Positions 9,561-19,157 of a DNA stretch of 64,000 bases are shown one piece after another; within the stretch, counting starts at the first letter, position 1; every line of letters begins with the position of its first letter. This DNA is from Dehalococcoidia bacterium (GTDB taxonomy: Bacteria > Chloroflexota > Dehalococcoidia > SM23-28-2): the NCBI GenBank assembly GCA_030615765.1, contig JAUWYP010000006.1, forward strand, positions 20,278 to 84,277. The letters run 5' to 3'. Position numbers and translations under genes: made by a program. The notes beneath the pieces are model-generated. The model made no database searches and was not told the origin of the DNA. It saw only the letters and a program-made list of their open reading frames with translations.

Positions 9561-9569
9561 GGGAAAGCG

Positions 9570-10793
9570 ATGGCTATCATTGTTCAGAAGTACGGCGGCA
9601 CCTCCATAGCGGATGCCGAGAAGATCAAGAACGTGGCGCGGCGGGTGGGCGCTCGGCGCGACAAGGGCGACGACCTGGTGGTAGTCGTCTCGGCGATGGG
9701 CAAGACCACAGACCAGCTCATCGACCTGGCGTACCAGATGAGCGACGAGCCGGAGGACCGCGAGATGGACGTGCTCGTGTCCACCGGCGAGACGGTATCG
9801 AGCAGCCTGATGGCCATGGCGCTGCGATCGATGGGCTATCCGGCGATCAGCCTGTCGGGGGCGCAGGCGGGCATCGGCACGGAGGCGCGGTACGGCCGCG
9901 CTCGCATCCTCTCGATCGACCCTGAGCGCATCCACAAGGAGCTGAAGGAAGGGAAGATCGTGATCGTGGCCGGGTTCCAGGGGATCTGCGAGGAGATGGA
10001 CATCACGACCCTGGGGCGTGGCGGCTCGGACACAACGGGCGTGGCGCTGGCGGTGGGCCTGAAGGCAGACAAATGCGAGATCTACAGCGACGTGGACGGC
10101 ATCTACACCACCGACCCCCGCGTCGAGCCGAATGCGCGCAAGCTGAAGGAGATAAACTACGAGGAGATGCTGGAGCTGGCCACCTACGGCGCCAGGGTGA
10201 TGCACAACCGGGCGGTGGAGCTGGGCAAGGTGTACAACATGCCCATTCTGGTGGCATCCAGCACCCGCGACGTGCCGGGGACTCTCATTCACGGAGGGAC
10301 AGAGATGGTAGAGCAGCGAAACAAGGTAAGCGGCATCGCCTCCGATTCGGACGTGGCGAAGGTGACGGTGCGCGGCGTGCCCGACCGGCCGGGGATCGCC
10401 GCCGGCCTGTTCGGGCCGCTGTCGGACGCGGGCATAAGCGTGGACACCATCGTCCAGAACGCCAGCGTGGAGAACATCACCGACCTGACGTTCACCGTGG
10501 CCCGCAACGACCTGGATAAGGCGATGAAACTAGTGGAGTCGCTGGGCCGGAAGATCAACGCCAGCGAAGTAGTGTACGACCTCCATCTGGCCAAGGTGAG
10601 CATCGTGGGAGCGGGGATGCAGAGCGGGCCCGGCTATGCGGCGACGATGTTCCGCACGCTGTTCGACGAGGGCATCAACATCGAGCTGATCACGACGAGC
10701 GAGATCCGGATCACCTGCATCATCGACGAGTCGAAGGTGACCGAGGCCGTGCGCGCTCTCCACAAGGCGTTCGAGCTGGAGGAGCCAGACTAG
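9570..10793 (+). CDS. lysC: Aspartate kinase
   Basis: MAIIVQKYGGTSIADAEKIKNVARRV...LGRGGSDTTGVALAVGLKADKCEIYSDVDGIYTTDPR; two C-terminal ACT domains. Confidence 0.97.
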   Translation: MAIIVQKYGGTSIADAEKIKNVARRVGARRDKGDDLVVVVSAMGKTTDQLIDLAYQMSDEPEDREMDVLVSTGETVSSSLMAMALRSMGYPAISLSGAQAGIGTEARYGRARILSIDPERIHKELKEGKIVIVAGFQGICEEMDITTLGRGGSDTTGVALAVGLKADKCEIYSDVDGIYTTDPRVEPNARKLKEINYEEMLELATYGARVMHNRAVELGKVYNMPILVASSTRDVPGTLIHGGTEMVEQRNKVSGIASDSDVAKVTVRGVPDRPGIAAGLFGPLSDAGISVDTIVQNASVENITDLTFTVARNDLDKAMKLVESLGRKINASEVVYDLHLAKVSIVGAGMQSGPGYAATMFRTLFDEGINIELITTSEIRITCIIDESKVTEAVRALHKAFELEEPD

Positions 10794-10816
10794 GCCGCCT
10801 GGCTGCAGAGGAAGCG

Positions 10817-10845
10817 AAGAGGGGTGCCGGTTTGGCACCCCTCTT
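10817..10845 (+). terminator. Hairpin terminator after lysC
   Basis: AAGAGGGGTGCC-GGTTT-GGCACCCCTCTT, perfect 12-bp stem 24 bp after the lysC stop; followed by a T-rich stretch. Confidence 0.75.
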
Positions 10846-10882
10846 GCCTTTGTCCTGTTGCTTGCTTCTAACGGTCGTTCCC

Positions 10883-11152
10883 CTAGAAGGACTGCATGTC
10901 GCCCACGCGCTGGCCCGCGCTGAAGGCCTCCACGCCGACAAGATCGGGGATGCGCTCGAAGAGTATGCGCTCGATGCCCGCCCTGAGAGTCATGGTGGCC
11001 ATGGGGCAGCCGGCACAGGCGCCTACCATCTCCAGCTTGACGATGCCGTCCTCGGTAATCTCCACCAACTCGACGTTGCCGCCGTCGGCCTGAAGAGCCG
11101 GGCGGATCTCGTCCAGCACCTCCTGGACGGCCTCGACAGTTATCTTCGCCAT
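10883..11152 (-). CDS. NifU C-terminal-like Fe-S scaffold protein
   Basis: 89 aa, [21 protein letters not shown]...[21 protein letters not shown]; CxxC typical of the NifU-CTD. Confidence 0.9.
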   Translation of the reverse strand: MAKITVEAVQEVLDEIRPALQADGGNVELVEITEDGIVKLEMVGACAGCPMATMTLRAGIERILFERIPDLVGVEAFSAGQRVGDMQSF

Positions 11153-11218
11153 GAGTCTCCTCTCGTCGTTGTCAGATCAAACCCTTCATAAAAAGCATAC
11201 CCTACCGCCAGATGAGCG

Positions 11219-12139
11219 TCAATTTGGGGTCGCTCGCACCCTAGGCAGCACCTCGCGGGCGTAGACCTCCAGGTGAGTGGGCAGCTCGGCCGGCGGGGCG
11301 ATGGGCACGAGGATAAAGTGGCGAACGCCTGCCTCCACGTACTGGCCGAGCCGCTCGGCGCACTGGTCGGGTGTGCCCAGAACGCAGTAGCGGTCGACGA
11401 TGCGGTCGAAGGGCTGGTTGTAGCGCAGGCTGAGGTCCTGGTTGGCGCGCTGGCGGGCCTCCTCGTACGTATCGGCCAGGCAGATGAACTGGTAGAGGCC
11501 GGCCTCGATGCTGGTCGGGTCGCGCCCGCGCTGTTGGGCGAAGGCTGAGACCTTCTCGAGGCTGTCGCGATAGCGCTCCGGGCTGAACAGATAGGGCATG
11601 TAGCCATCGCCCAACCTGGCCGCCCGCTTGATGGCCGCCTCCGAGCGCCCGGCTATCCAGATGGGCGGGCCGGGCTTCTGGACGGGCTTGGGCTGCATGT
11701 TGGCGTCCTCCAGGCGGAAGAACCGCCCCTCGTGGTTGACGCCCGATTCGCTCCACAGCCTGCGCATCACCTCGATGGCCTCGTCGGTTCGCCTGCCCCG
11801 CTCCTTCACGGGTACGCCGCAGGCCACGAACTCGCGAGGGAATTCGCCGCCGACACCAACGCCGAGGATGATGCGGCCGTTGGAGATGATGTCCAGGCTG
11901 GCGACCTCCTTGGCCACTACGGTGGGATGCCTGAGCGGCAAGAGGAGGACGGCCGAGCCCAGGAGGATGCGCTGGGTGCGGGCGGCGAAGGCAGCGAGCA
12001 CGGTGATAGCGTCGAAGGTGGGGACAAAGAAAAGCATGTGCTCGCTAACCCAGAGGGAATCGAAGCCCAATTCCTCCACGCGCTGAGCCTGCTCGAGGGG
12101 CATCGGCCAGAGGAAGACACCGAACTTTACCTCAGCCAT
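11219..12139 (-). CDS. LLM-class (F420/FMN-dependent) flavin oxidoreductase
   Basis: 306 aa; VEELGFDSLWVSEHM...RILLGSAVLLLPLRHPTVVAKEVASLDIISNGRIILGVGVGGEFPREF. Confidence 0.88.
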   Translation of the reverse strand: MAEVKFGVFLWPMPLEQAQRVEELGFDSLWVSEHMLFFVPTFDAITVLAAFAARTQRILLGSAVLLLPLRHPTVVAKEVASLDIISNGRIILGVGVGGEFPREFVACGVPVKERGRRTDEAIEVMRRLWSESGVNHEGRFFRLEDANMQPKPVQKPGPPIWIAGRSEAAIKRAARLGDGYMPYLFSPERYRDSLEKVSAFAQQRGRDPTSIEAGLYQFICLADTYEEARQRANQDLSLRYNQPFDRIVDRYCVLGTPDQCAERLGQYVEAGVRHFILVPIAPPAELPTHLEVYAREVLPRVRATPN

Positions 12140-12398
12140 GGGGCTTTCCTCCTGCTGGTTGACAGCGTTCTGACGGAACTATAACCTTGGGGCCGCTGCT
12201 CGCCAAGCGTCGAGTATACCATCACAAGGGGCATTCGGGCTGCCGCTGGAGATATAGGCGGACCGGCCACAGGATCCGCGGAAGTGAAGGCAAGGGGGCA
12301 AGCGCTGGCTCACGCCTCCGGCCTCGGCACGGGACCAAAAATTCCTGGAGATTTTAACATAAGCTGTGCACACCGCCCGCTTGCGGCTGCTATAATAC

Positions 12399-12417
12399 CC
12401 TTTGCGCGTCGCAAAGG
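12399..12417 (+). promoter_or_regulatory. Inverted repeat covering the dnaE ribosome-binding region
   Basis: CCTTTGCG-CGT-CGCAAAGG; the 3' arm contains the SD-like AAAGG before ATG 12423; TATAAT at 12391-12396. Confidence 0.5.
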
Positions 12418-12422
12418 AACAA

Positions 12423-15400
12423 ATGTTTACTCACCTTCACCTTCACACCGAATACAGCCTTCTGGACGGCCTGGCCCGCATCCCTCAGCTGATGGAACGA
12501 GCCCAGGAGCTGGGGCAAGAGGCCATCGCCCTAACCGACCACGGCATACTCTACGGGGCCGTGCCCTTCTACAAGGAGGCCAAAGCGCGCGGCCTGAAAC
12601 CGATCATCGGCGTCGAGGCTTACCTGGCCCAGGGGTCGCGCCACTCGCGCGAGGCCAAGGACAGGCATCCCTATCACATCACCCTTCTCGCCAGGGACCT
12701 GCAGGGCTACCGCAACCTGCTGGCGCTGGCGACCAAGGCCCACCTGGAGGGCCACTACTACCGGCCGCGCGTGGACAAGGAGTTGCTTCAGCAACACCAC
12801 GAGGGACTCATCGCCCTCTCCGGCTGCCAGAGCGGCGAGGTGCTGCGCCTGCTGGCCGACGGCCACTGGGAGGAGGCGGTCGGGGCGGCCCAATGGTATC
12901 GAGAGGTCTTCGGCGAGTTCTACCTAGAGCTTCAGGACCACAACATCCCCGAGGTGACCAATCTTAACGAGAAGCTGGTGCGCCTCTCGCGGGAGACGGG
13001 CCTGCCGCTGGTGGCCACCAACGATGTCCACTTCGTTCTTCGCGAGGATGCCCCTACTCAGGACATCTTGCTCTGCATCGGCACCAACACCTCGATCCTG
13101 GACGAGCGGCGGATGCGCCTAGCCGGCGACGCCGACTCCTACTACCTGAAGTCCGAGGAGGAGATGCGCCAGCTCTTCGGGGACGTGCCGGAGGCCATCG
13201 AGAACAGCTGGCGGATCGCCGAGATGTGTGACCTGGAGCTGGAGTTCGGACATCTGCACCTGCCCGAGGCCGACGTCCCCCAGGGCATGTCGGCAGACGA
13301 CTATCTGGCCCAGCTTTGCCACGAGGGCCTGGGCCGTCGCTATCCGAACGGCTCGGAAGAACCGCGCCGTCGGCTGGAGTATGAGCTGTCGGTGGTGCAG
13401 CAGACGGGCTTCAGCCACTACATCCTGGTGGTGCACGACTTCGCTCAGTTCGCCAGGGCGCAGGGCATCCTCATGGCCGTGCGCGGCTCGGCCGCCGGCA
13501 GTATCATCCTCTATTGCCTGGGGGTGACCGACATCGACCCCCTGGCGTACCGCCTGGTGTTCGAGCGGTTCCTGAACGTGGAACGACGGGAGCTGCCCGA
13601 CGTCGACCTGGACTTCGCCGAGGACCGCCGCGACGAGGTGATACGGTATGCCGCCCAGAAGTATGGCTACGACCGGGTGGCCCAGATCATCACCTTCGGC
13701 ACCATGGGGGCCAAGGCGGCGATCCGCGATGTCGGCCGGGCGCTGGGGATGACCTACGCCGACGTGGACCGGGTGGCGCGCCTGGTGCCCAGCGTCCTCA
13801 ACATGACCATCGACCGCGCGCTGGCGGGCAACAACGAGCTGAGCAGCATCTACGAGGCGGACGAACAGGTGCAGCGGCTGGTGGACACTGCCAAGGAACT
13901 GGAGGGCGTCGCCCGGCACGCCAGCACCCACGCCGCCGGCGTAGTCATCGCTCCCGAGCCGCTGGTCCACTTCCTCCCCCTGCAGCGGCCGGCCCATGCC
14001 CTGTCCGCCGGCAAGGAGGACGATGGCACACCGATCCCCACTACTCAGTACGCCATGGAGGCGGTGGCGGACATCGGCCTGCTGAAGATGGACTTCCTGG
14101 GCCTGGCCAACCTCACGATTCTGGGCAAGGCGGTGGACATCATACGTGAGACGCGCGGGGTGGAGATCGATCTGCAGGCACTGCCCGACGGCGACGCCAA
14201 GACGTACGCGACGCTGTGGGAGGGGCAGACGTTCGGGGTGTTCCAGCTGGAGAGCAGCGGCATGCGCCGCTACATCCAGGAGCTGAAGCCCACGGCGATC
14301 AGGGACCTGGCGGCGATGGTCGCTCTGTACCGGCCGGGGCCCATGCAGCACATTCCCACCTACACTCGGGCCAAGCACAGGCTGGAGGATATCCGCTATC
14401 CGCATCCTGACCTGGCAGACATCCTGGACGAGACGTACGGCGTAATCGTCTACCAGGATCAGGTTCTGCTTATCGCCCAGAAGTTCGCCGGCTACACCCT
14501 GGGCGAGGCCGACGTCATGCGCAAGGCGATGGGCAAGAAGATCTCTGCCGTGATGGCCGCGGAAAGGGAGCGCTTTATGGCCGGGGCCAGGGCCAACGGG
14601 TACAGCGGAGCCCAGGCTGACCAGGTCTTCGACTTGATCGAGCCGTTCGCCGGCTACGCCTTCAACAAGGCCCACGCCGTCTGCTACGCCAACATCGCCT
14701 ACCAGACGGCATACCTCAAGGCGAACTACCCTGCCGAGTACATGACCGCCGTCCTCATGCTGGCGGGGCACCACCCGACGGGCGCGGCTCAGCGGGTGGC
14801 CGAGGCCTACCCCGAGTGCGCTCGCCTGGGCATTAGCGTTCTGCCGCCCGACGTGAACCACAGCCGCGTCAGCTTCGCGCTGGAGGAACAGGAGGACGGG
14901 AGCCTGGCTATCCGCTTCGGCCTGGCGAACATCAAGAACGTGGGGACAGGCATCGTGGAGGGGATCATCGAGGCCCGCGACGAGGGTCAGCCCTTCGCCT
15001 CAATGGAGGACTTCTGCCAGCGGGTCAACTGCCGCTATCTCAACAAGCGGGCGCTGGAGAGCATGATCAAGGCCGGCGCCTTCGACTGCCTTGGCGTGCG
15101 GGGCACGCTGCTGGCGAACCTGGACCGCTCCATCAGCATAGCGCAGAGGGCGCAGAAGGTGCGGGAGTCGGGCCAGGCGACGCTGTTCGACGTCTTCGGG
15201 GAGAGCGTCTCCGGCCCGAGCCCGGAGGCAGGCGAGTCGGAGGGGGCCCTGGCCAGCGAGCTCGCCTGGGAGAAGGAGCTTCTGGGCGTCTACGTCTCTG
15301 AGCACCCGCTCAGCCGGGCGGCTGCGGCCCTGAGCAAGCGGGTCACCGCCATGTGCAGCGAGGTCTCGGCGGAGATGGTCGGACGGGAGCTGGTGATCGC

Positions 15401-15938
15401 CGGCATTGTCACGTCCACTCGCCAGATCCTCACCCGCGCCGGCCGCCTCTTCCTGGCCGCTGAGATCGAGGACCTCTCGGGGAGCGTGGAGGTCACCGTC
15501 TGGCCGGATGTCTACGACCAGACGCGCGACCTGTGGGCCGAAGGAAACATCGTTATTCTGAACGTGCGCGTTCGCACCCGCAACGACCGCCTGCAGCTGA
15601 GCGTGCAGAAGGCCACCGCCTACCAGGAAGAAGCCAACCCAGGGCCGGACAACGGCGATTCTGCCGCTGACCCTCCTGTCGCCCGCCAGAGAGCCAACGC
15701 CGCACGCGCCCTGCGCGTCACCCTCAGGGAAACGGATGACAGCGAGGGCGATCAGGAGCGCCTGCGGGCGGTGATGAGCGCGCTGGAGGAGTTCGAGGGG
15801 GAAGACGAGGTGGTGCTGACCATCCGCCAGCAGGACGGCGACGAGGTGGAGCTGGAGCTACCGAGGACGCGCGCCTGCGAGGAGCTGAGCCAACGCCTCA
15901 GCGCTGTGCTGGGAGACGAGGGGGCAGTGCTGCTGTAG
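12423..15938 (+). CDS. dnaE: DNA polymerase III subunit alpha
   Basis: MFTHLHLHTEYSLLDGLARI (PHP), DFAQFARAQGILMAVRGSAAGSIILYCLGVTDIDPL, PDVDLDFAEDRRDEVIRY, OB-fold C-terminus. Confidence 0.97.
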   Translation: MFTHLHLHTEYSLLDGLARIPQLMERAQELGQEAIALTDHGILYGAVPFYKEAKARGLKPIIGVEAYLAQGSRHSREAKDRHPYHITLLARDLQGYRNLLALATKAHLEGHYYRPRVDKELLQQHHEGLIALSGCQSGEVLRLLADGHWEEAVGAAQWYREVFGEFYLELQDHNIPEVTNLNEKLVRLSRETGLPLVATNDVHFVLREDAPTQDILLCIGTNTSILDERRMRLAGDADSYYLKSEEEMRQLFGDVPEAIENSWRIAEMCDLELEFGHLHLPEADVPQGMSADDYLAQLCHEGLGRRYPNGSEEPRRRLEYELSVVQQTGFSHYILVVHDFAQFARAQGILMAVRGSAAGSIILYCLGVTDIDPLAYRLVFERFLNVERRELPDVDLDFAEDRRDEVIRYAAQKYGYDRVAQIITFGTMGAKAAIRDVGRALGMTYADVDRVARLVPSVLNMTIDRALAGNNELSSIYEADEQVQRLVDTAKELEGVARHASTHAAGVVIAPEPLVHFLPLQRPAHALSAGKEDDGTPIPTTQYAMEAVADIGLLKMDFLGLANLTILGKAVDIIRETRGVEIDLQALPDGDAKTYATLWEGQTFGVFQLESSGMRRYIQELKPTAIRDLAAMVALYRPGPMQHIPTYTRAKHRLEDIRYPHPDLADILDETYGVIVYQDQVLLIAQKFAGYTLGEADVMRKAMGKKISAVMAAERERFMAGARANGYSGAQADQVFDLIEPFAGYAFNKAHAVCYANIAYQTAYLKANYPAEYMTAVLMLAGHHPTGAAQRVAEAYPECARLGISVLPPDVNHSRVSFALEEQEDGSLAIRFGLANIKNVGTGIVEGIIEARDEGQPFASMEDFCQRVNCRYLNKRALESMIKAGAFDCLGVRGTLLANLDRSISIAQRAQKVRESGQATLFDVFGESVSGPSPEAGESEGALASELAWEKELLGVYVSEHPLSRAAAALSKRVTAMCSEVSAEMVGRELVIAGIVTSTRQILTRAGRLFLAAEIEDLSGSVEVTVWPDVYDQTRDLWAEGNIVILNVRVRTRNDRLQLSVQKATAYQEEANPGPDNGDSAADPPVARQRANAARALRVTLRETDDSEGDQERLRAVMSALEEFEGEDEVVLTIRQQDGDEVELELPRTRACEELSQRLSAVLGDEGAVLL

Positions 15939-15947
15939 GCTACGGCC

Positions 15948-17396
15948 TTACTCCTCCGGTATCTCCAGGGTGTGCAGGAGGTTGCCGTCGCCGTCCTTGA
16001 TCTCGATGACTACCTTGGCGGGGGTCTCGCTGGTCAGCACCTTCACCAGGCCGTAGTTGTAGATGTCCAGATTGTAGAACTCGTCCGTGATACCGGGGAG
16101 GAGTCCCTCCAGCAACTCGATCGAGACCTCCATGGCTTCCAACTCCTCGCCAATGGTCTCCCTGGCTATCGGCCCTATGATTATCTCCATGCAGCCGTTC
16201 TCCAGGGTGTTGACAATAGTGCCGTGGAGGTCGGTGGTCAGGAAGATGACGTTCTCGATGCCGTTGTCGGTAATGAAATTGAGCAGCTCCTCTCGCTCGG
16301 CGGGGTAGCCTTCCCAGCGGTCGTAAGGGAGGAGGATGAACTCGCTGATGGGCACCTCGTTGATAATGAACTTGAACTTGGCATCGGAGTTCAGGAGCGC
16401 CTGCTTGAGCCACTCTTTCTGCTCCGTGCCCAGAATGGTGCGCGAGGGGTCGCGGAGGCCTTCCAGGCAGGCCACGTCGCCGATGCGGGTGGGGAACTGC
16501 TCCTCCTCGCCCTCCTCGTCATAGCAGAAGAACTCGGCGCTGCGGTACTGGCGCTCGTCCAGGATAAAGAGCTCCACGTCCTTCCCCCAGCGGAAGCTTC
16601 GGTACAGGCGGTTGGGGTCATCCGGGCTCTGGCGGATGGGATTGTACTCGAAGAAGGCCTGGCGGCCGGCGGCCAGCATATCGGGGTCGACGGTCTCACC
16701 GGCGAAGTCGTTGACGACCTCGTGGTCGTCCCAGATGGCGTAGGTGGAGGTAGCGGCCATCAGCCCGGCCAGGTGCTCATCCTCTCGATTGTCCTTGTAG
16801 AGCTGGCGGTATTCCGGCAGGGTGGTAGCTGTCGGCAAGCCCTCTACCTCGGGGGGGTCAGCAATGACCGTATCGCCCAGGTAAACGAAGAAGTCGGGGG
16901 CATCCTCACGCACCGTAGACAGAAGGGTAAAGGGCTGGAGGTACGAGGCCGAATCGGCGGAGTAGGCGAAGACGACGTCGCTGACAACATCCTCGGCCGG
17001 GGCGGTCCGGAAGGTGCCGATGGGGCTGGCGGTGCCGTCGGGGGATAGGAAGCGATAGAAGTAGCTCGCGTCGGGGTCCAGGCCTTCGATGTCCGCCTTG
17101 ACCACGAAGTCGTTCTCTGCCTTGGCCTGCAGCCTCTCGCTGGCGACCACCTGCTCGAACTGTCCGTCGGAGGCCACCTCAGCGGTGAGCTCTGCCTCCG
17201 CGTCTACCCTGGTCCAGAGGATGACGCCGGTGTCGGTGACATCACCGCTGGCCACGCCATGGGTGAAGGCTGCCTCGGAAGGGGTAGGCGTGGCTGTGGC
17301 CGCTGGTGTGCCTTCCTCCTCTTCTTCGCCGCAGCCAGCGACAAGAGCCGCGAGGGAGACAAATAGGAAAAGGAAAAGAAACCATCTCCTAACCAT
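15948..17396 (-). CDS. Alkaline phosphatase D-like (PhoD family) lipoprotein
   Basis: Lipobox LAALVAGCGEEEE; FTHGVASGDVTDTGVILWTRV; DFFVYLGDTVIADP; YAIWDDHEVVNDF; metallophosphatase core. Confidence 0.9.
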   Translation of the reverse strand: MVRRWFLFLFLFVSLAALVAGCGEEEEEGTPAATATPTPSEAAFTHGVASGDVTDTGVILWTRVDAEAELTAEVASDGQFEQVVASERLQAKAENDFVVKADIEGLDPDASYFYRFLSPDGTASPIGTFRTAPAEDVVSDVVFAYSADSASYLQPFTLLSTVREDAPDFFVYLGDTVIADPPEVEGLPTATTLPEYRQLYKDNREDEHLAGLMAATSTYAIWDDHEVVNDFAGETVDPDMLAAGRQAFFEYNPIRQSPDDPNRLYRSFRWGKDVELFILDERQYRSAEFFCYDEEGEEEQFPTRIGDVACLEGLRDPSRTILGTEQKEWLKQALLNSDAKFKFIINEVPISEFILLPYDRWEGYPAEREELLNFITDNGIENVIFLTTDLHGTIVNTLENGCMEIIIGPIARETIGEELEAMEVSIELLEGLLPGITDEFYNLDIYNYGLVKVLTSETPAKVVIEIKDGDGNLLHTLEIPEE

Positions 17397-17898
17397 TGAT
17401 CGCTCCTTCCAGGATCAGCAGTCGCTCCTTCATGTCCAGGCCACCGCCATAGCCGCCCAGACTTCCGTTAGATGATACCACTCGATGGCAGGGAACAATA
17501 AGGGGCCAGGGGTTGGCCGCCATCGCCTGGCCTACCGCCCGGGCCGCCCGCGGCTTGCCCACCCTGGCTGCCAGCCAGCCATAGCTACGCGTCTGGCCGT
17601 AGGGAATCTCCTGAGCCGCCTGCCAGACGGCTCGCTGGAAGGGGGTAGCGGCGGAGAGGTCCAAGGCATCGGGGAAGACGACGGGCTGGCCGCGAGCGTA
17701 GCGGCGCAGGCGCTCGGGCAGGTCGCCCGCCTCGTCGTCGCGGGCCTCCTCGCGGGCGCCCAGGGCGAGAACCTGGCTGAGAGCCGCCTCTCTATCGCGG
17801 CGAGACAAGGTGACCGCTCGCAGGCCGGCGGGAGATAGGACAAGGCCCAACCAGCCCAAGGCGGTCTCGATGATGCAAAACTTCATTCCATCCTCCAA
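17389..17898 (-). CDS. ogt: Methylated-DNA--[protein]-cysteine S-methyltransferase
   Basis: FQRAVWQAAQEIPYGQTRSYGWLAARVGKPRAARAVGQAMAANPWPLIVPCHRVVSSNGSLGGYGGG; PCHRV active site. Confidence 0.95.
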   Translation of the reverse strand: MEDGMKFCIIETALGWLGLVLSPAGLRAVTLSRRDREAALSQVLALGAREEARDDEAGDLPERLRRYARGQPVVFPDALDLSAATPFQRAVWQAAQEIPYGQTRSYGWLAARVGKPRAARAVGQAMAANPWPLIVPCHRVVSSNGSLGGYGGGLDMKERLLILEGAING

Positions 17899-18032
17899 TC
17901 GTCAGGATGCTGTAGCAAGCCCAGCCCGAGATGTTCCTGCTTGCCGATTATACCAGGCCCGTTCCAGGCGACCAAAGCGAGCGATGACGCGGGATGCACG
18001 TAGCGATACCCTTGCGGTAAGATCGCGTCGAC

Positions 18033-19088
18033 ATGGCTACCTTCGGGAGGATACTAGCGCTCGCCGCCCTGACAGCCGCCGTCGCGCTGCTAGCCTGCCA
18101 GAGCGGCAATAGCGAGCCGGCGGGTATTGAGGTCGAGCCTCTGCTGACAGGCACGGTCGCCGCTACTGCCACCGCCGCTGCCCCATCGCCGCCGGCCAGC
18201 CCTACCGCGACGGCAGCCCCCACGCCTTCGCCGACGCCCTCACCTACTCCCTCACCCCAGCCGTCTCCCTCGCCCACGCCTGAGCCCCCAGCAGTCGCCG
18301 ATTCGGCCAGGGTGGAGCTCTCACCATCGACCGTAAGGCAGGGCGAGGTATTCACGGTTAGCATGCGGAATGGCGAGGCTGCTAGTAGCGCCACCACAAG
18401 CTTCGGGGGCCTACAGTTCCCGATGCTCTGGACGGGCGCCATCTGGTGGGCGGTGATAGGAGTGGCCGCCGACTTCGTGCCCGGCCAGCACGAGGTTCAG
18501 GTGATCGAAGATGGGCTGATGAACCTGCCGATCGTGGTCCTGACGGTGGTGGCGGCTGCCTTCCCCGAAGAACTGATTCAACTGGAGCCGGAGCAGACGC
18601 AACTCTTGACCGACCCCGCGGCCATCCAAGAGGAACGCGAGCTTCTAGCTTCCATCTACGCTGTCGTCACGCCCGAGCGCCTGTGGTCGGGGCTATTCGT
18701 CCTGCCGGCTATCGGGCCGCAGGGGGACACCTTCGGGATGCGTCGCAGCTTCAACGGCGGGCCATTCAGCCACCACACAGGCCTCGACATCCTGGCCGGG
18801 CAGGGCGCGGCGGTGGTGGCGTCCAACAGCGGCCGGGTGGCCCTGGCCGACGAGCTGCACCTGCGGGGCGGCAGCGTGATCATCGACCACGGGGCCTCGG
18901 TGTTCAGCGGCTACCACCACCTGTCGCAGGTGCTGGTCGTGGAGGGCCAGGAGGTGGCTCAGGGGGAGGTGATCGGCACCGTGGGAGGAACGGGCCTGGC
19001 CACGGGGCCCCACCTGCACTGGGAGATAGTGGTGCACGGGGTGCGCGTAGACCCTCTGCCCTGGACGCAAGCGGAGATAGGGCCGTAG
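18033..19088 (+). CDS. M23-family peptidoglycan endopeptidase lipoprotein with PT/PS-rich linker
   Basis: Lipobox VALLACQ; SPTPSPTPSPQPSPSPTPEPP linker; GGPFSHHTGLDILAGQGAAVVASNSGRV...VIDHGASVFSGYHHLSQVLV...TGPHLHWEI (M23 motifs). Confidence 0.92.
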   Translation: MATFGRILALAALTAAVALLACQSGNSEPAGIEVEPLLTGTVAATATAAAPSPPASPTATAAPTPSPTPSPTPSPQPSPSPTPEPPAVADSARVELSPSTVRQGEVFTVSMRNGEAASSATTSFGGLQFPMLWTGAIWWAVIGVAADFVPGQHEVQVIEDGLMNLPIVVLTVVAAAFPEELIQLEPEQTQLLTDPAAIQEERELLASIYAVVTPERLWSGLFVLPAIGPQGDTFGMRRSFNGGPFSHHTGLDILAGQGAAVVASNSGRVALADELHLRGGSVIIDHGASVFSGYHHLSQVLVVEGQEVAQGEVIGTVGGTGLATGPHLHWEIVVHGVRVDPLPWTQAEIGP

Positions 19089-19157
19089 GGGGCTGTAACG
19101 GTATAGCCGTGGGCCGGTCGCTTTGGAGTATGATGGAATACGCGAGGTGGTGAACAA

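Noticed and set aside
12284-12967. 227-aa plus-strand ORF overlapping the dnaE start
   Set aside because: Out of frame with dnaE and rich in P/G/R/A; shadow of the dnaE PHP domain.
13119-14861. 580-aa minus-strand ORF antisense to dnaE
   Set aside because: Long antisense open frame caused by high GC; the plus strand is unambiguous DnaE.
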